Source: Sphingomonadales bacterium (GTDB lineage Bacteria; Pseudomonadota; Alphaproteobacteria; Sphingomonadales; Sphingomonadaceae). From it: a DNA stretch of 64,000 nt. Below the pieces are notes generated by a model. That model saw nothing but the letters and a program-made list of their open reading frames with translations. It was not told the origin of the DNA and did not search any database. Position 1 is the stretch's first letter. The number at the start of each line of letters is the position of its first letter. The translations under genes and the position numbers were made by a program. Of this stretch, positions 44,416-54,062 are shown piece after piece. The DNA is taken from contig JANXVZ010000033.1 of NCBI GenBank assembly GCA_025351405.1, positions 28,967 to 92,966 on the forward strand, given 5' to 3'.

Positions 44416-45744
44416 GTGACCAGCCGCACCGACATCGCCGCGACCGAGCGCGCCCGCGATACCGGGCTCGCCCATGCCGTCGGGCTATGGCCACTCACCG
44501 GCAGCTTCGTCGGCATCCTCATCGGTGCCGGGATCTTCAGCGTGCCCGCAACAATGGCCGCCGCAGTCGAGGGCTATGCCCCTCTCGCCTATGCTGCATG
44601 CGCTGTCGTCATGGGCACGATCATGCTGTGCTTTGCCGAAGCCACGGCACGGGTTCCGAGCAGCGGCGGCCCCTATGGCTTTGCCGTCGCCGCCTTTGGA
44701 CCATTCTGGGGCTGGATGGTCGGGGCCGCCAATCTGGCCAGCGCAGCCCTCGCATCCGGCGCACTGGTTGCCGCGGCCGTCGCCGTAATCGGCACGATGG
44801 TGCCCGCCGTCGCCGGCGGCGCTGGTCGGGCACTGGCCATCGCCGGCTGGTTCGGCCTGTTGACGGTCATCAACATCCGGGGTGTGGGCATCGCCGCCCG
44901 CTTCGTGTCGTTCACGACGGCAATCAAGTTGCTGCCGCTGTTGTTGTTCCTCGTGGTGGGCGTCACCGCGGTTCATCCCGGCAACTTCCAGCTTCCCGTC
45001 ATCGTCAACGCGAGCGATGCCGGCCGCGCCGCCATCATGGGGATCTTCATGTTCAGCGGGCTCGAATGCGGGCTGGGAATCGCCGGCGAGGTCCGCGATC
45101 CGGCGCGCAATATCCCGCGGGCCATGTTCACGGCGCTGTTTGCCGTGGCGTTGCTGGCGATCGCCATCCAGATGGTGGCGATGGGCATAATGGGACCCGC
45201 GCTCGGCCAGTCGCTGGCGCCGCTGCCGGATGCGATCGCCCGCGTATCGGCACCGTTGCGCCTTGTGCTGGTGCTTGGCGCCGCAGCTTCGGCGCTGGGC
45301 TATGTTGCCAGCGATTCGATGGTGTCGTCGCGGGCGCTGTTTGCCTTTGGCCGTGACGGCATGGCCCCCGCGGCGTTCGGCAGGGTCCACGCCAGGACAC
45401 ACGCGCCCTTTGTCGCCATCACGGTCTATGCGGTGGTCACCGCCGGCCTCGCCATCAGCGGAACCTTCGAAAAACTGGCCATTCTTTCCACTTTGCTGGT
45501 GGTTTTCGTCTACATCATCGGCTGTGCGGCAGCGCTGAAGCTGCGCCGTGACAATATCGAGCTGGCCGGCCCGGTGCACAAAATCCCCGGCCTGTTGGCC
45601 GCTGCGGTGTTCAGTTTTGCCGCGATGATCTGGCTCGGTTTTCAATCGACTCGCGACGAGGCCATCGGCATCGCGCTGTTCCTCATCGTCACCAGCACGG
45701 CCTATCGCTTTCGGCGCAAGCCTCAGGCGGCGGCCTTTGCATAG
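44416..45744 (+). CDS. APC-superfamily amino acid permease
   Basis: About 442 residues and 12 helices. GSFVGILIGAGIFSVPATMAAAV is the conserved first helix break, FMFSGLECGLGIAGEVRDPARNIPRAM the helix-6 signature and SRALFAFGRDGMAPAAFGRVHARTHAPFVAI the helix 8/9 loop. GTG 44416 is chosen over TTG 44407, which sits too close to its AGG. Its 3' end overlaps the convergent photolyase gene by 22 bp. Substrate unknown. Confidence 0.85.
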   Translation: MTSRTDIAATERARDTGLAHAVGLWPLTGSFVGILIGAGIFSVPATMAAAVEGYAPLAYAACAVVMGTIMLCFAEATARVPSSGGPYGFAVAAFGPFWGWMVGAANLASAALASGALVAAAVAVIGTMVPAVAGGAGRALAIAGWFGLLTVINIRGVGIAARFVSFTTAIKLLPLLLFLVVGVTAVHPGNFQLPVIVNASDAGRAAIMGIFMFSGLECGLGIAGEVRDPARNIPRAMFTALFAVALLAIAIQMVAMGIMGPALGQSLAPLPDAIARVSAPLRLVLVLGAAASALGYVASDSMVSSRALFAFGRDGMAPAAFGRVHARTHAPFVAITVYAVVTAGLAISGTFEKLAILSTLLVVFVYIIGCAAALKLRRDNIELAGPVHKIPGLLAAAVFSFAAMIWLGFQSTRDEAIGIALFLIVTSTAYRFRRKPQAAAFA

Positions 45745-47120
45745 GCGGCCAGCGCCCGGGCGCGGCCCTCGGCATGGCCGATGATCGGGCGCGGATAGGT
45801 GCGGCCCAGCGTTACCCCGGCGGCCCGCAACATCATCGGCTCGGCCTCCCACGGGGCATGGATGTCACCATCACCCAGCCTCGCCAGTTCCGGCACCCAT
45901 TCGCGGATATAACCAGCGGCGTCGAACTTGGCGCTTTGCGATACCGGCGCGAACACCCTGTTGAATGGCGAGGAGTCGACTCCCGATCCCATCACCCATT
46001 GCCAGCCGAGCGAATTGGCCCCCAGGTCGGCATCGACGAGACAATCCCAGAACCAGCGCTCGCCGATACGCCAGTCGACCAGCAGGTGCTTGACCAGGAA
46101 CGACGCGGCGATCATGCGGACCCGGTTGTGCATCCAGCCAGTCGCCCAGAGCTGGCGCATCCCGGCATCGACGATCGGGTAGCCGGTGCGCCCCTGCGCC
46201 CATGCCTCGAAGCCGAGCGGATCGTCGCGGAAGCCGAAGCGATCGAAGATGGCGCGGCCGGGCACGTCGCCATGGTCGGGAAACTGGTCGAGGATATTGG
46301 CGGCAAAATCGCGCCAGCCAAGCTCACGCAGATAAGGCTCGGCCTCGGTGGCGGGCACCGCATCGGCCACCGCGTGCCACACGGCATTGACCGAGATCTC
46401 GCCCAGCGCGAGATGTGGCGAAAGCCGGGACGACCCCTGTTTCGACGGCAGGTTGCGGCCAGTGTCATAATGGCGCGCCACCCGCAGAAAGCGCTGCACT
46501 GCGTCGGCGGCGCCCGTCTCGCCCGGAGTCCACACGTCAAAGCCGGTCGCCCAATCGGGCTTTGTCGGCAGCAATTGCCAATCATCGAGCGCATCGCCCA
46601 CCGGCGTATCGGCAAATGTAAGCGCCGGCTCCGGCAGCGGCCGCGCCGGTGGCATCTGTTCAAGCAAACGCCGCCAATAGGGCGTGAAGATGCGATAGCG
46701 CCCGCCGGTGCCGGTCTGCACCGTGCCGGGCGGCGCCAGGAATGCGCCGTCGTGAAGCTTGAAACGGCCGCCGAGCATCGCCGCCACGGCGGTGTCCTGC
46801 GCCTTGGCCCAGGGTTCATAGTGCCGCAGGGCATGGACCCCGGCGGCGTCGATGGCCGCGGCAACCTGGGGAACGACCTCGCCCGCCGGCCCGCGACGCA
46901 GCAGCAACGTGCCGCCGCGTGCCGCAAGATCCGCAGCCAGCGCCGCGAGGCTGTAGTGCAACCACCAGCGCTGCGCCGCGCCCATCCGCCAGGCGCCCGG
47001 GGTTTCGTCATCAAGGACAAACAGCGCCACCACCGGCCCGGCGGTAGCAGCAGCGACGACGGCGGCCTGGTCGGCAAGGCGAAGATCGTTACGGAACCAG
47101 ATGAGATGGGGTGCTGACAT
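45723..47120 (-). CDS. phrB: Deoxyribodipyrimidine photolyase
   Basis: 465-residue FAD-dependent CPD photolyase, class I. IWFRNDLRLADQAAV at the N-terminal antenna domain, SRLSPHLALGEISVNAVW, LGWRDFAANIL and the FAD-domain block RIGERWFWDCLVDADLGANSLGWQWVMGSG. Repairs cyclobutane pyrimidine dimers with blue light. ATG 47120; a TTG at 47123 is in frame. Divergent from the D-amino acid transaminase gene. Confidence 0.95.
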   Translation of the reverse strand: MSAPHLIWFRNDLRLADQAAVVAAATAGPVVALFVLDDETPGAWRMGAAQRWWLHYSLAALAADLAARGGTLLLRRGPAGEVVPQVAAAIDAAGVHALRHYEPWAKAQDTAVAAMLGGRFKLHDGAFLAPPGTVQTGTGGRYRIFTPYWRRLLEQMPPARPLPEPALTFADTPVGDALDDWQLLPTKPDWATGFDVWTPGETGAADAVQRFLRVARHYDTGRNLPSKQGSSRLSPHLALGEISVNAVWHAVADAVPATEAEPYLRELGWRDFAANILDQFPDHGDVPGRAIFDRFGFRDDPLGFEAWAQGRTGYPIVDAGMRQLWATGWMHNRVRMIAASFLVKHLLVDWRIGERWFWDCLVDADLGANSLGWQWVMGSGVDSSPFNRVFAPVSQSAKFDAAGYIREWVPELARLGDGDIHAPWEAEPMMLRAAGVTLGRTYPRPIIGHAEGRARALAAYAKAAA

Positions 47121-47186
47121 CAACCGCTTCTAGCCGCTAAAGCTGGCGATTGTCGCGGAATAGTCCGCCCGAAAGAGAGCGTTCAA

Positions 47187-48053
47187 ATGCCGCAACTGGC
47201 CTATGTCGATGGCCGTTTTCTCGCCCTTTCGGAGGCCGGAGTCTCGGTCGAGGATCGCGGGCTGCAGTTCGCCGACGCGATCTACGAGGTCGCGGCGGTG
47301 ATGAATGGCGCGCTGCTCGATTGGCCACAGCATCTGGCGCGGATGCGGCGCAACCTTGCGGCGCTTTTCATCGATCTGGCGATGAGCGACGCGGCGCTGA
47401 CCGCGATTGCAGGGCGATTGTTGCGCGCCAACGCCCAGCGCGACGCCCTGCTGTACCTGCAGGTGACGCGCGGCACGGCGCGGCGCGACCATCCCTTTCC
47501 CAAGGCGGCACGCGCGACTGTCATCATGACCGTGCGGCGCTTCGATTTCCGCCAGCGTGTCGCGCAGCAGCGCAGCGGCATCGCCGTCATCACCGTCAAC
47601 GACATGCGCTGGCGCCGCGTCGATTTGAAGACCACCGGCCTGCTGGCCAACGTGCTGGCAAAGCAGGATGCGCGGGCGGCAGGCGCCTTCGAGGCGTGGT
47701 TGATAGGCGCCGACGACATGGTCCACGAAGGCGCATCGACCAACGCCTGGATCGTCAAGGCGGGCCGCATCATTACCCACCCCCTGTCGGAATCAATCCT
47801 GCCGGGCATCGCGCGCGCCAGCCTGATCCGCCTCGCCCGCGGCGCCCAAATCCCCGTGGTGGAGCGCGCGTTCAGCCTGGCGGAAGCGCTCGCCGCCGAC
47901 GAAGCGCTGTTGACTTCGACCACCGCACCGCTGCTTCCCGTGGTGCGAATCGATTCTGTCGCCGTCGGCAACGGCACGCCGGGGCCGGTGGCGGCGCGAC
48001 TGGCGGCGCTGGTGTGGGACGACATAGCAGCCCAGACCGGCTGGCGTCCCTGA
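47187..48053 (+). CDS. D-amino acid aminotransferase-like (class IV)
   Basis: 288-residue fold-type IV PLP enzyme. YVDGRFLALSEAGVSVEDRGLQFADAIYEV is the characteristic opening of D-alanine transaminases; the PLP lysine is in RRVDLKTTGLL, and VHEGASTNAWIV plus LPGIARASLI form the phosphate site. It would make D-glutamate/D-amino acids for peptidoglycan or degrade them. ADCL-like activity cannot be excluded. Confidence 0.9.
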   Translation: MPQLAYVDGRFLALSEAGVSVEDRGLQFADAIYEVAAVMNGALLDWPQHLARMRRNLAALFIDLAMSDAALTAIAGRLLRANAQRDALLYLQVTRGTARRDHPFPKAARATVIMTVRRFDFRQRVAQQRSGIAVITVNDMRWRRVDLKTTGLLANVLAKQDARAAGAFEAWLIGADDMVHEGASTNAWIVKAGRIITHPLSESILPGIARASLIRLARGAQIPVVERAFSLAEALAADEALLTSTTAPLLPVVRIDSVAVGNGTPGPVAARLAALVWDDIAAQTGWRP

Positions 48054-48059
48054 CACGAT

Positions 48060-48088
48060 AAAAGGGCGGCCGCAGCAAGCGACCGCCC
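48060..48088 (-). terminator. Terminator for the ECF sigma operon (minus strand)
   Basis: On the minus strand GGGCGGTCGC-TTGCT-GCGGCCGCCC is followed by TTTT. The stem has 10 positions with one mismatch. It lies 68 bp after the Spy-like gene stop, and immediately after the transaminase stop on the other strand, so may serve both. Confidence 0.65.
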
Positions 48089-48155
48089 AGGAACTGCCGC
48101 TGCGCTTGGGGTGCCGCGGCAAGAAAACTGCAGCAGGGCGACTGCCGCGCGAAAT

Positions 48156-48683
48156 CTACTGTGGCGGCGGCATGTCACCGCCCGGTCGACCGCGGCCCCA
48201 ACGGCCCCGGCCCTCGGCCATGCGACTTTCCATCCTGGCCTTCATGGCGCGGGCATCGGCAACAAAGGCCTTGCGGTCTGCCGGCGACAATTTGGTGATC
48301 GCTTCGAGCATCCGGGCCTGGGCGGCCTCGCGGCTGCTGGTGGCAACGCGGCGCTCGTCGTCCATGGCGCGCTTCAACGCGGCGGTGTCGAGCCGATCGG
48401 CATCGACGATCGCCAGCATGCGATCGCGCGCCGCCTTGACCTGATCGTGCTCGGCCTTGCGGTCGGCACCGTGCATGGCATTCTGCATGACAGCGCGACC
48501 AGCTTCGCTCATCGATGCGAACGGGCGTTCATGGCCGCCCCAGCGGCCCGCAAAACCCGCATTCGGGGCTGCGTTGGCGCCACCCATCGGCGCGTCTGCC
48601 GGCGCCGGCATCTGGGCCAGCAGCGGCGACGCACAGGCCAGCGCCAAAGCGAGTCCCGACATCCTGATTGCACGGCGCATCAT
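48156..48683 (-). CDS. Periplasmic Spy/CnrX-like helical protein
   Basis: 175-residue exported protein: signal peptide MMRRAIRMSGLALALACASPLLA, a Gly/Pro-rich linker, then helices DRMLAIVDADRLDTAALKRAMDDERRVATSS...ARMLEAITKLSPADRKAFVADARAM, typical of periplasmic heavy-metal-sensor/Spy-CpxP proteins. The ATG overlaps the stop of the preceding membrane protein gene, completing a coupled ECF sigma/membrane protein/periplasmic protein triad. It may sense envelope or metal stress. Confidence 0.82.
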   Translation of the reverse strand: MMRRAIRMSGLALALACASPLLAQMPAPADAPMGGANAAPNAGFAGRWGGHERPFASMSEAGRAVMQNAMHGADRKAEHDQVKAARDRMLAIVDADRLDTAALKRAMDDERRVATSSREAAQARMLEAITKLSPADRKAFVADARAMKARMESRMAEGRGRWGRGRPGGDMPPPQ

Positions 48684-49177
48684 ATCAAATCTTCCTCATC
48701 GGCAGTCGGGGTAAAGACATCGCCAAAGGCCGCATCGGTGCGGCGGTTGGCGCCATCCTGGTTTGGCGCATGGCCCGGAGCCTGGCCGAAACCATGGCTG
48801 GATAGCGGGGTCGCGGCCACCACCACCGGGTGGCGGGTACGCGGTGCCAGCGGGTTTACCAGCACGACACCGGCGGCCAGCGCGGCAGCCACGGCGCCTC
48901 CCGCGAACCAGCGGCGCATCGGAAGCGGCGGCCGCTGCGGCAAGGCACGGGGCGCTGCCAGCGCTGCAAGGGCCGCATCGTCCAGCCGTCGCGCCGACGT
49001 TTCGGCAAGCGCCCAGTCGACCAGCATTGCGTCGAGCTCGCGTGCAGCGTCGATGGCAGCCGCTACGCGGGTATCATGCCCCGCCAACGCCAGCAGCGCG
49101 GCACGGTCGGCATCGGGCCAGCGCCGGGGGTTACCGCCAAAGCATTCGATCAGGGCAAGGGCTTGTTCGGTGGTCAC
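48680..49177 (-). CDS. Single-pass membrane protein, probable anti-sigma factor
   Basis: 165-residue protein: a soluble N-terminal helical part (EQALALIECFGGNPRRWPDADRAALLALAG), a membrane helix FAGGAVAAALAAGVVLV around residue 100, and a Pro/Gly-rich periplasmic tail. No classic ZAS zinc motif is seen, so the anti-sigma role is inferred from topology and position directly after an ECF sigma gene. GTG 49177 overlaps the sigma stop (GTGA); the longer track start is in the sigma gene. Confidence 0.75.
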   Translation of the reverse strand: MTTEQALALIECFGGNPRRWPDADRAALLALAGHDTRVAAAIDAARELDAMLVDWALAETSARRLDDAALAALAAPRALPQRPPLPMRRWFAGGAVAAALAAGVVLVNPLAPRTRHPVVVAATPLSSHGFGQAPGHAPNQDGANRRTDAAFGDVFTPTADEEDLI

Positions 49178-49761
49178 GCCAGGGTCTCGGTCTGTTCCAG
49201 GGTCATCAGGGCTTTCAACTCCATACGGGCGCGGCCGAGCAATCCCTCGACAGCTTTCGCAGAGGTTTCCAAAGTCTCGGCAATTTCGGCCATGCTGAGG
49301 CCATCGCCGTGGAACAGCGCCAGCGCGGCGCGTTGCCGGGGCGCGAGCTGCGCCATCGCCGCGTTCAGCCGGGCGCGCCGGTCGTTGATGATCGCGGCTT
49401 CGAGCGGATCCGGGTCTGGGGAGGCGACTTCGGCTGCAGCCTCCAACGGCGCCACCAGCCGCATGGCGCGGCGCCGGTCGAGACACAAGTTGACGACGAT
49501 GCGCCGGAACCAACCCTCGACCGAACCCCGTGCGGGGTCATAGCGGCCGGCCATCGTCCACATCCGGCTAAGGGCCACCTGGCACACGTCCTCGGCGGCG
49601 GCACGGTCGTTGAGGGTGCGGTCCGCCAGCCGCAACCCCGGCCCCTGCAGCAGCCGGGCGAGCCGGGTAAAGGCCGCAGCGTCACCATCGACGATACGCG
49701 CCATCAGCATCGCCGGGGTATCGCTTGCGGCCGGCACTGGATGGGCGGGGGAATTCGGCAT
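49174..49761 (-). CDS. ECF RNA polymerase sigma factor
   Basis: 195-residue sigma-70 family regulator. Region 2: DTPAMLMARIVDGDAAAFTRL and AEDVCQVALSRMWTMAGRYDPARGSVEGWFRRIVVNLCLDRRR. Region 4: AMAQLAPRQRAALALFHGDGLSMAEIAETLETSAKAVEGLLGRARMEL, a complete helix-turn-helix. Start ATG 49761 (MPNSPAHP). Heads the three-gene unit with the membrane and Spy-like proteins. Confidence 0.93.
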   Translation of the reverse strand: MPNSPAHPVPAASDTPAMLMARIVDGDAAAFTRLARLLQGPGLRLADRTLNDRAAAEDVCQVALSRMWTMAGRYDPARGSVEGWFRRIVVNLCLDRRRAMRLVAPLEAAAEVASPDPDPLEAAIINDRRARLNAAMAQLAPRQRAALALFHGDGLSMAEIAETLETSAKAVEGLLGRARMELKALMTLEQTETLA

Positions 49762-49769
49762 CGGCGTTC

Positions 49770-50705
49770 TTATACGTCGATTGCGCCCAAATCCCCCGCA
49801 GCCTGCCACTGCGCCACCAAGCCGGCAGCATGGCGGCGCGCCACCGCCATGCGATCGGCCGCATAGCCACCGCCCAGCGTCGACGCGATGGCGATGCCAC
49901 GCTGCCGGCACTGGCGAACCACATAGCCGTCGCGCGCCGCGAGCCCGTCATCGGTCAATGCCAGCCGCCCCAGCCGGTCGTCGCCATGCGGGTCGACCCC
50001 GGCCTGGAACAGCACCAGGTCGGGCGCATGGCTGTCGAGCAGCACCGGCAGTTCGGCGGCGAGCAGCGCCAGATAGGCGGCATCGGCCATGCCATCGGGC
50101 AGTTCGACATCCAGAGACGATCGCGCCTTGCGAACCGGAAAATTGCGCTCGGCGTGCATGGAAAAGGTCAGCACGTCGCTGCGCCCGGCAAAGATCACCG
50201 CGGTGCCGTCGCCCTGGTGCACATCGAGATCGACGATGAGGATGCGGCTTGCCCGGCCCTCCGCGACCAGCCGGTGGGCGGTGATGGCAAGGTCGTTGGT
50301 AACACAATAGCCGGCGCCGCCATCGGGCAGCGCATGGTGGCTGCCACCGGCGCCATTGGCGGCATAGCCATGGGCGAGTGCGTGACACGCAGCGAGCCAG
50401 GTGCCGCCGGCCACCGCCAGCGTACGCCGCGCCACCTCGGCGGTAACGGGAAAGCCGATGCGGCGCTGACGCTCGGGCGACACGCTGGCGGTGAGCACTG
50501 CCTCGACATAATCGGGATCGTGCACCGCCTCCAGCCAATGTCGCGCTATCGGCTCCGGCGTCAGCAGCGCCAATGGCTGGCCGGTCTCGGCCAGCGCCGC
50601 CAACAGCAGCGAATATTTGTCCATCGGGAAACTGTGCCCCGGCGGCAATGACGCTGTGTAATGCGGGTGGTGGGCAAGCGGCAACGGCACGCGGCGAGGC
50701 TGCAT
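49770..50705 (-). CDS. Histone deacetylase-like amidohydrolase
   Basis: 311-residue arginase-fold deacetylase. Zinc site motifs: [31 protein letters not shown], and [20 protein letters not shown]; also SMHAERNFP. Bacterial members deacetylate polyamines or other acetyl-amides; histones are not implied. Start ATG 50705 ([16 protein letters not shown]). It ends eight bases before the ECF sigma gene and begins seven bases after the pepN stop, all on the minus strand. Confidence 0.93.
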   Translation of the reverse strand: MQPRRVPLPLAHHPHYTASLPPGHSFPMDKYSLLLAALAETGQPLALLTPEPIARHWLEAVHDPDYVEAVLTASVSPERQRRIGFPVTAEVARRTLAVAGGTWLAACHALAHGYAANGAGGSHHALPDGGAGYCVTNDLAITAHRLVAEGRASRILIVDLDVHQGDGTAVIFAGRSDVLTFSMHAERNFPVRKARSSLDVELPDGMADAAYLALLAAELPVLLDSHAPDLVLFQAGVDPHGDDRLGRLALTDDGLAARDGYVVRQCRQRGIAIASTLGGGYAADRMAVARRHAAGLVAQWQAAGDLGAIDV

Positions 50706-50712
50706 TGCGCCG

Positions 50713-53301
50713 CTAGACCAGCGCCCGTGACGCCATTTCCAGCACATCCTTCGATACGCCGCGCGTGCCGACGATGCGTTCCAGCTGTTCCTGCATCAAC
50801 CGGCCGCGCACCGGATCGAACCGCCGCCAGCGGCCCAGCGGCACTGCCAGCCGCGCCGCCGATTGCGAATTGATGCGGTCGACCTTCAACAACTGGTCGG
50901 CGAGCAAACGATAGCCCGCCCCCCCCGCCGCGTGAAAATGCCGCTGGTTCGACGCGAACGCCCCCACGAGCGACCGCAGCCGGTTGGGATTGGCGATGCT
51001 GAAATCGGGGTGGCCGAGCAACGCCGCGACCTGCACCAGCGTATCGTCGCGACCCGCCAGCGCCTGGACGCTGAACCATTTGTCGATGACGTCATTGTTG
51101 CCGGCAAAGCGCTGGTGAAAATCGCCCAGGCAGGCATCGCGCGCCGGGCTGGCGGTGTTGATCAAGGCGACCATGGCACCCATGCGGTCGGTCATCGTCG
51201 CGGCGGCGTGATATTGCGCCTCCGCCGCGGCGATGGCATCGGCGTCGCCGGCGGTGACCAGATACGACAGCGCGACATTGGCCAGTCGCCGGTCACCCTT
51301 GGCTTCCGGCGTCAGCGCCGTGCCGCTGCCGGCGTGGCGCTTGTAGGTCGCCCACCATTGCGCCGACAGCCCGTGGGCGATCGCACTGCGGGCTGCCTCG
51401 CGGCGGCGATTGATCGCCTCGACCTCGACCACGGGGGCCTGGTCGCCAATGAAGGATTCGCTCGGCAGCAGCACCGCCTCGGCGACGAACGCCGAATCGA
51501 GCAGGCCGGCCTCGCCCGCCGCCAGTGACGCGGCAATGGCGGCGACCAGTGGCTGCGGATCGTCATCGGTCGCCAGCACGTCCAGCGCCAGTTGCTGCAT
51601 CGCTTCCCACCGCGCGAACGGATCATCGTCACTGCGCGCCAGAAAGGCCAGGTCATCCCGCGACATCCGCGCATCGATGCTCACCGGCGCCGAAAAGCCG
51701 CGGTTGATCGAAAGCAGCACCGGCTCGTCAACGGCGTCGAACACCACCCGGGTATGCGGGTCGCGCAGCTCGGCAACGCGCTCCTCGCCGATGCGCTTGC
51801 CGCTGTCGCGGCCGATCAGCGCCAGGCGGAACGGCATGTGCATCGGCAGCTTGCTGGGCTGGCCGGGCGTCGGCCCAAGGCTTTGCGCCAGGTCCACCGT
51901 CACCGTGCCGGCGGCATTCTGCGCCACCGTCACGGCGATGCGCGGCGTCCCGGCCTGCTCGTACCAGCGGCGGAACTGCTTGAGATCGGCCCCCGTCGCC
52001 GCTTCCATTGCGGCGACCCAGTCCTCGCAGGTCACCGCCTCGCCATCATGCCGATCGAAGTACAGGTCGGCGCCGGCACGAAAGCCCTTGGCACCCAGCA
52101 ATGTGTGCAGCATCCGAATGACTTCGGCGCCCTTGTTGTAGATCGTCGCCGTGTAGAAATTGGCGATCTCGATATAGTCGTCGGGCCGGATCGGGTGCGC
52201 GAGAGGCCCGGCATCCTCCGGAAACTGCACGGCGCGCAGGCCGCGCACATCGTCGATGCGCCGCACTGCCGCCGACCCCTGGTCGGCGCTGAACTGCTGG
52301 TCGCGAAAGACGGTCAGGCCTTCCTTCAGGGATAGCTGGAACCAGTCCCGGCAGGTGACACGGTTGCCCGTCCAGTTGTGGAAATACTCGTGCGCGACGA
52401 CGCCGGCGATCGCATCGAAATCGGCATCGGTGGCAGTGTCGCAATCCGCAAGGATATACTTGGAATTGAAGATGTTGAGGCCCTTGTTCTCCATCGCGCC
52501 GGCGTTGAAATCCGCCACGGCAACGATGTTGAACACGTCGAGGTCGTATTCGCGGCCATAGACCGCCTCATCCCACGCCATCGACGCCTTGAGTGCCGCC
52601 ATGGCATGCGCACAGCGCGGTACATCGGCGGGCGTTGTCCAGATCGCCAGCGCCACTTCGCGCCCGGACATCGTGGTGAAACTGTCGGTCAACGCCGATA
52701 ATTGCCCGGCCACCAGGGCAAACAGATAGCTCGGCTTGGGCCAGGGGTCGGTCCAGGTCACCGCATGGTTGCCGTTGTGCAGAATCTCGATATCGCCGCG
52801 ATCGCCATTGGACAGCAGCACCGGGTACAGCGTCGCATCGGCCTCCAGCCGGACGCTGTAGCGCGACAGCACGTCCGGCCGGTCGGGAAAGAAGGTGATG
52901 TGGCGAAAACCCTCGGCTTCGCACTGCGTCACCAGCCGGCCTTGCGAGGCGTACAGCCCCATCAACCGCGTGTTGCCGATGGGGGAAATCGCCACCTCGG
53001 TGTCGATAATGGCGCTGTCCCCGTCGATGGCAAGGCTGAGCGTTGGCCCGTCGGGCGCCACGTTGACCGGGATGCCATCGACATGGGCGGACAGCAACCG
53101 CAGGTCCTCGCCGTCCAGCCGCAGCGGACGGTCGTGATCGCCGTTGCGCTTCACGGTCAGGCGCGCCCGGACGATGGTGGTGTCGGCGTCGAGCGCAAAG
53201 TCCAGCTTCACGTCGGGCACCAGCCAGTCGGGCGGCGTATAATCGGCCAGCCGCACGGGTTGCGGCATGGGAGGCATGTTGCGGGCATCGAGCATGGTCA
53301 T
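50713..53301 (-). CDS. pepN: Aminopeptidase N
   Basis: 862-residue M1 zinc aminopeptidase of the E. coli PepN type. The exopeptidase motif is [18 protein letters not shown]; zinc site [35 protein letters not shown] (HExxH-x18-E). The C-terminal DUF3458 Ig-like and helical domains extend to the end. Start at 53301 (MTMLDARNM) or 53295. No signal peptide, so cytoplasmic general peptidase. Confidence 0.97.
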   Translation of the reverse strand: MTMLDARNMPPMPQPVRLADYTPPDWLVPDVKLDFALDADTTIVRARLTVKRNGDHDRPLRLDGEDLRLLSAHVDGIPVNVAPDGPTLSLAIDGDSAIIDTEVAISPIGNTRLMGLYASQGRLVTQCEAEGFRHITFFPDRPDVLSRYSVRLEADATLYPVLLSNGDRGDIEILHNGNHAVTWTDPWPKPSYLFALVAGQLSALTDSFTTMSGREVALAIWTTPADVPRCAHAMAALKASMAWDEAVYGREYDLDVFNIVAVADFNAGAMENKGLNIFNSKYILADCDTATDADFDAIAGVVAHEYFHNWTGNRVTCRDWFQLSLKEGLTVFRDQQFSADQGSAAVRRIDDVRGLRAVQFPEDAGPLAHPIRPDDYIEIANFYTATIYNKGAEVIRMLHTLLGAKGFRAGADLYFDRHDGEAVTCEDWVAAMEAATGADLKQFRRWYEQAGTPRIAVTVAQNAAGTVTVDLAQSLGPTPGQPSKLPMHMPFRLALIGRDSGKRIGEERVAELRDPHTRVVFDAVDEPVLLSINRGFSAPVSIDARMSRDDLAFLARSDDDPFARWEAMQQLALDVLATDDDPQPLVAAIAASLAAGEAGLLDSAFVAEAVLLPSESFIGDQAPVVEVEAINRRREAARSAIAHGLSAQWWATYKRHAGSGTALTPEAKGDRRLANVALSYLVTAGDADAIAAAEAQYHAAATMTDRMGAMVALINTASPARDACLGDFHQRFAGNNDVIDKWFSVQALAGRDDTLVQVAALLGHPDFSIANPNRLRSLVGAFASNQRHFHAAGGAGYRLLADQLLKVDRINSQSAARLAVPLGRWRRFDPVRGRLMQEQLERIVGTRGVSKDVLEMASRALV

Positions 53302-53357
53302 GGTCCTGACTTTGCCCGTTCGGCGGCCGATTGTCGAAGCCCGATTGCTGCGACATG

Positions 53358-53394
53358 AAAACGGCGCGCGCTGCCGGGGAGGCTGCGCGCGCCG
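53358..53394 (-). terminator. Rho-independent terminator after the small lipoprotein
   Basis: Minus strand: CGGCGCGCGC ... GCGCGCGCCG followed by TTTT; perfect 10-bp stem around a 13-base loop that itself contains a GCC/GGC pairing. About 50 bp after the lipoprotein stop. Confidence 0.85.
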
Positions 53395-53442
53395 CTTTCA
53401 AGGCTTATCGTGGCGGGGGGATGCCCTGCCGCGTTGCGATGC

Positions 53443-53733
53443 TTATTTCTTGGTGTCCTTGATGGCGTCGGCCTGGGCCTCGCCTTCCTTCTTGACGGTA
53501 TCGGCCTGGTCGCGGATCGCATCGGCCTTGTTTTCGGTCGACGTGGTCATCGCATCGCCGGCGTTCTCGCCCTGCTTTTCAACGACGTCGGCCTGGTTCT
53601 TCATGGCATCGGCCGTGGCGTTGGCGTTGTTTTCAACGGCATCGGCCTGCTTGGCTTCGGGCGACTTGTTGCAGGCAGCAAGGCCGAGGCCGGCAGCAGC
53701 AACGATCATCAGCACGGAAATGTTGGTCTTCAT
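53443..53733 (-). CDS. Small lipoprotein with Ala/Asp coiled-coil repeats
   Basis: 96-residue lipoprotein: signal MKTNISVLMIVAAAGLGLAAC with lipobox LAAC, then a charged helix built of ADAxxxQADxVxKxGE repeats (NQADVVEKQGENAGDAM, DQADTVKKEGEAQADAI). Likely a periplasmic coiled coil tethered to a membrane. GGAG precedes the ATG by six bases, and a strong terminator follows; monocistronic. No recognised family. Confidence 0.82.
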   Translation of the reverse strand: MKTNISVLMIVAAAGLGLAACNKSPEAKQADAVENNANATADAMKNQADVVEKQGENAGDAMTTSTENKADAIRDQADTVKKEGEAQADAIKDTKK

Positions 53734-54062
53734 GTCAAACTCCTGGTTCAGCGTCGTCGAACGGAAACACCGCTGGCGACGAAGCCCTGTTGTGGCGCGC
53801 GGTCCGGTTGCCCCGGTCGCTCCCCATGCGTCCAAACGACCTTGTGGCGAGCCGGTTCCGGCGGCGGCAGCATCCGGCGTGCAACAGCGGCAAATCCGCG
53901 CCATTTCGTCGCACTGAAGGGGCATTTCGGCGCAATATCGCTATTAGTTAACATATTGTTTCGGCGGCTATACTGTTCTGTGCGCCGTCGTGATAATAAC
54001 AACTCGACGTGTCATTCCCGCCTGCGGTCGGTTCATGCTCGCGGCTCTCGGAGTGTAAAGCG
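53734..54062. other. Intergenic region between lipoprotein and histidine kinase genes
   Basis: 329 bases without a supported gene. The short ORFs here are shadows. An AT-rich patch at 53941-54000 contains TTAACA (53948-53953) and TATACT (53969-53974) 15 bp apart, a weak candidate promoter for the kinase gene. Nothing else recognised. Confidence 0.5.

Noticed and set aside
44485-45852. 455-aa minus-strand ORF
   Set aside because: Antisense of the APC permease; charged, His/Arg-rich composition of a shadow frame.
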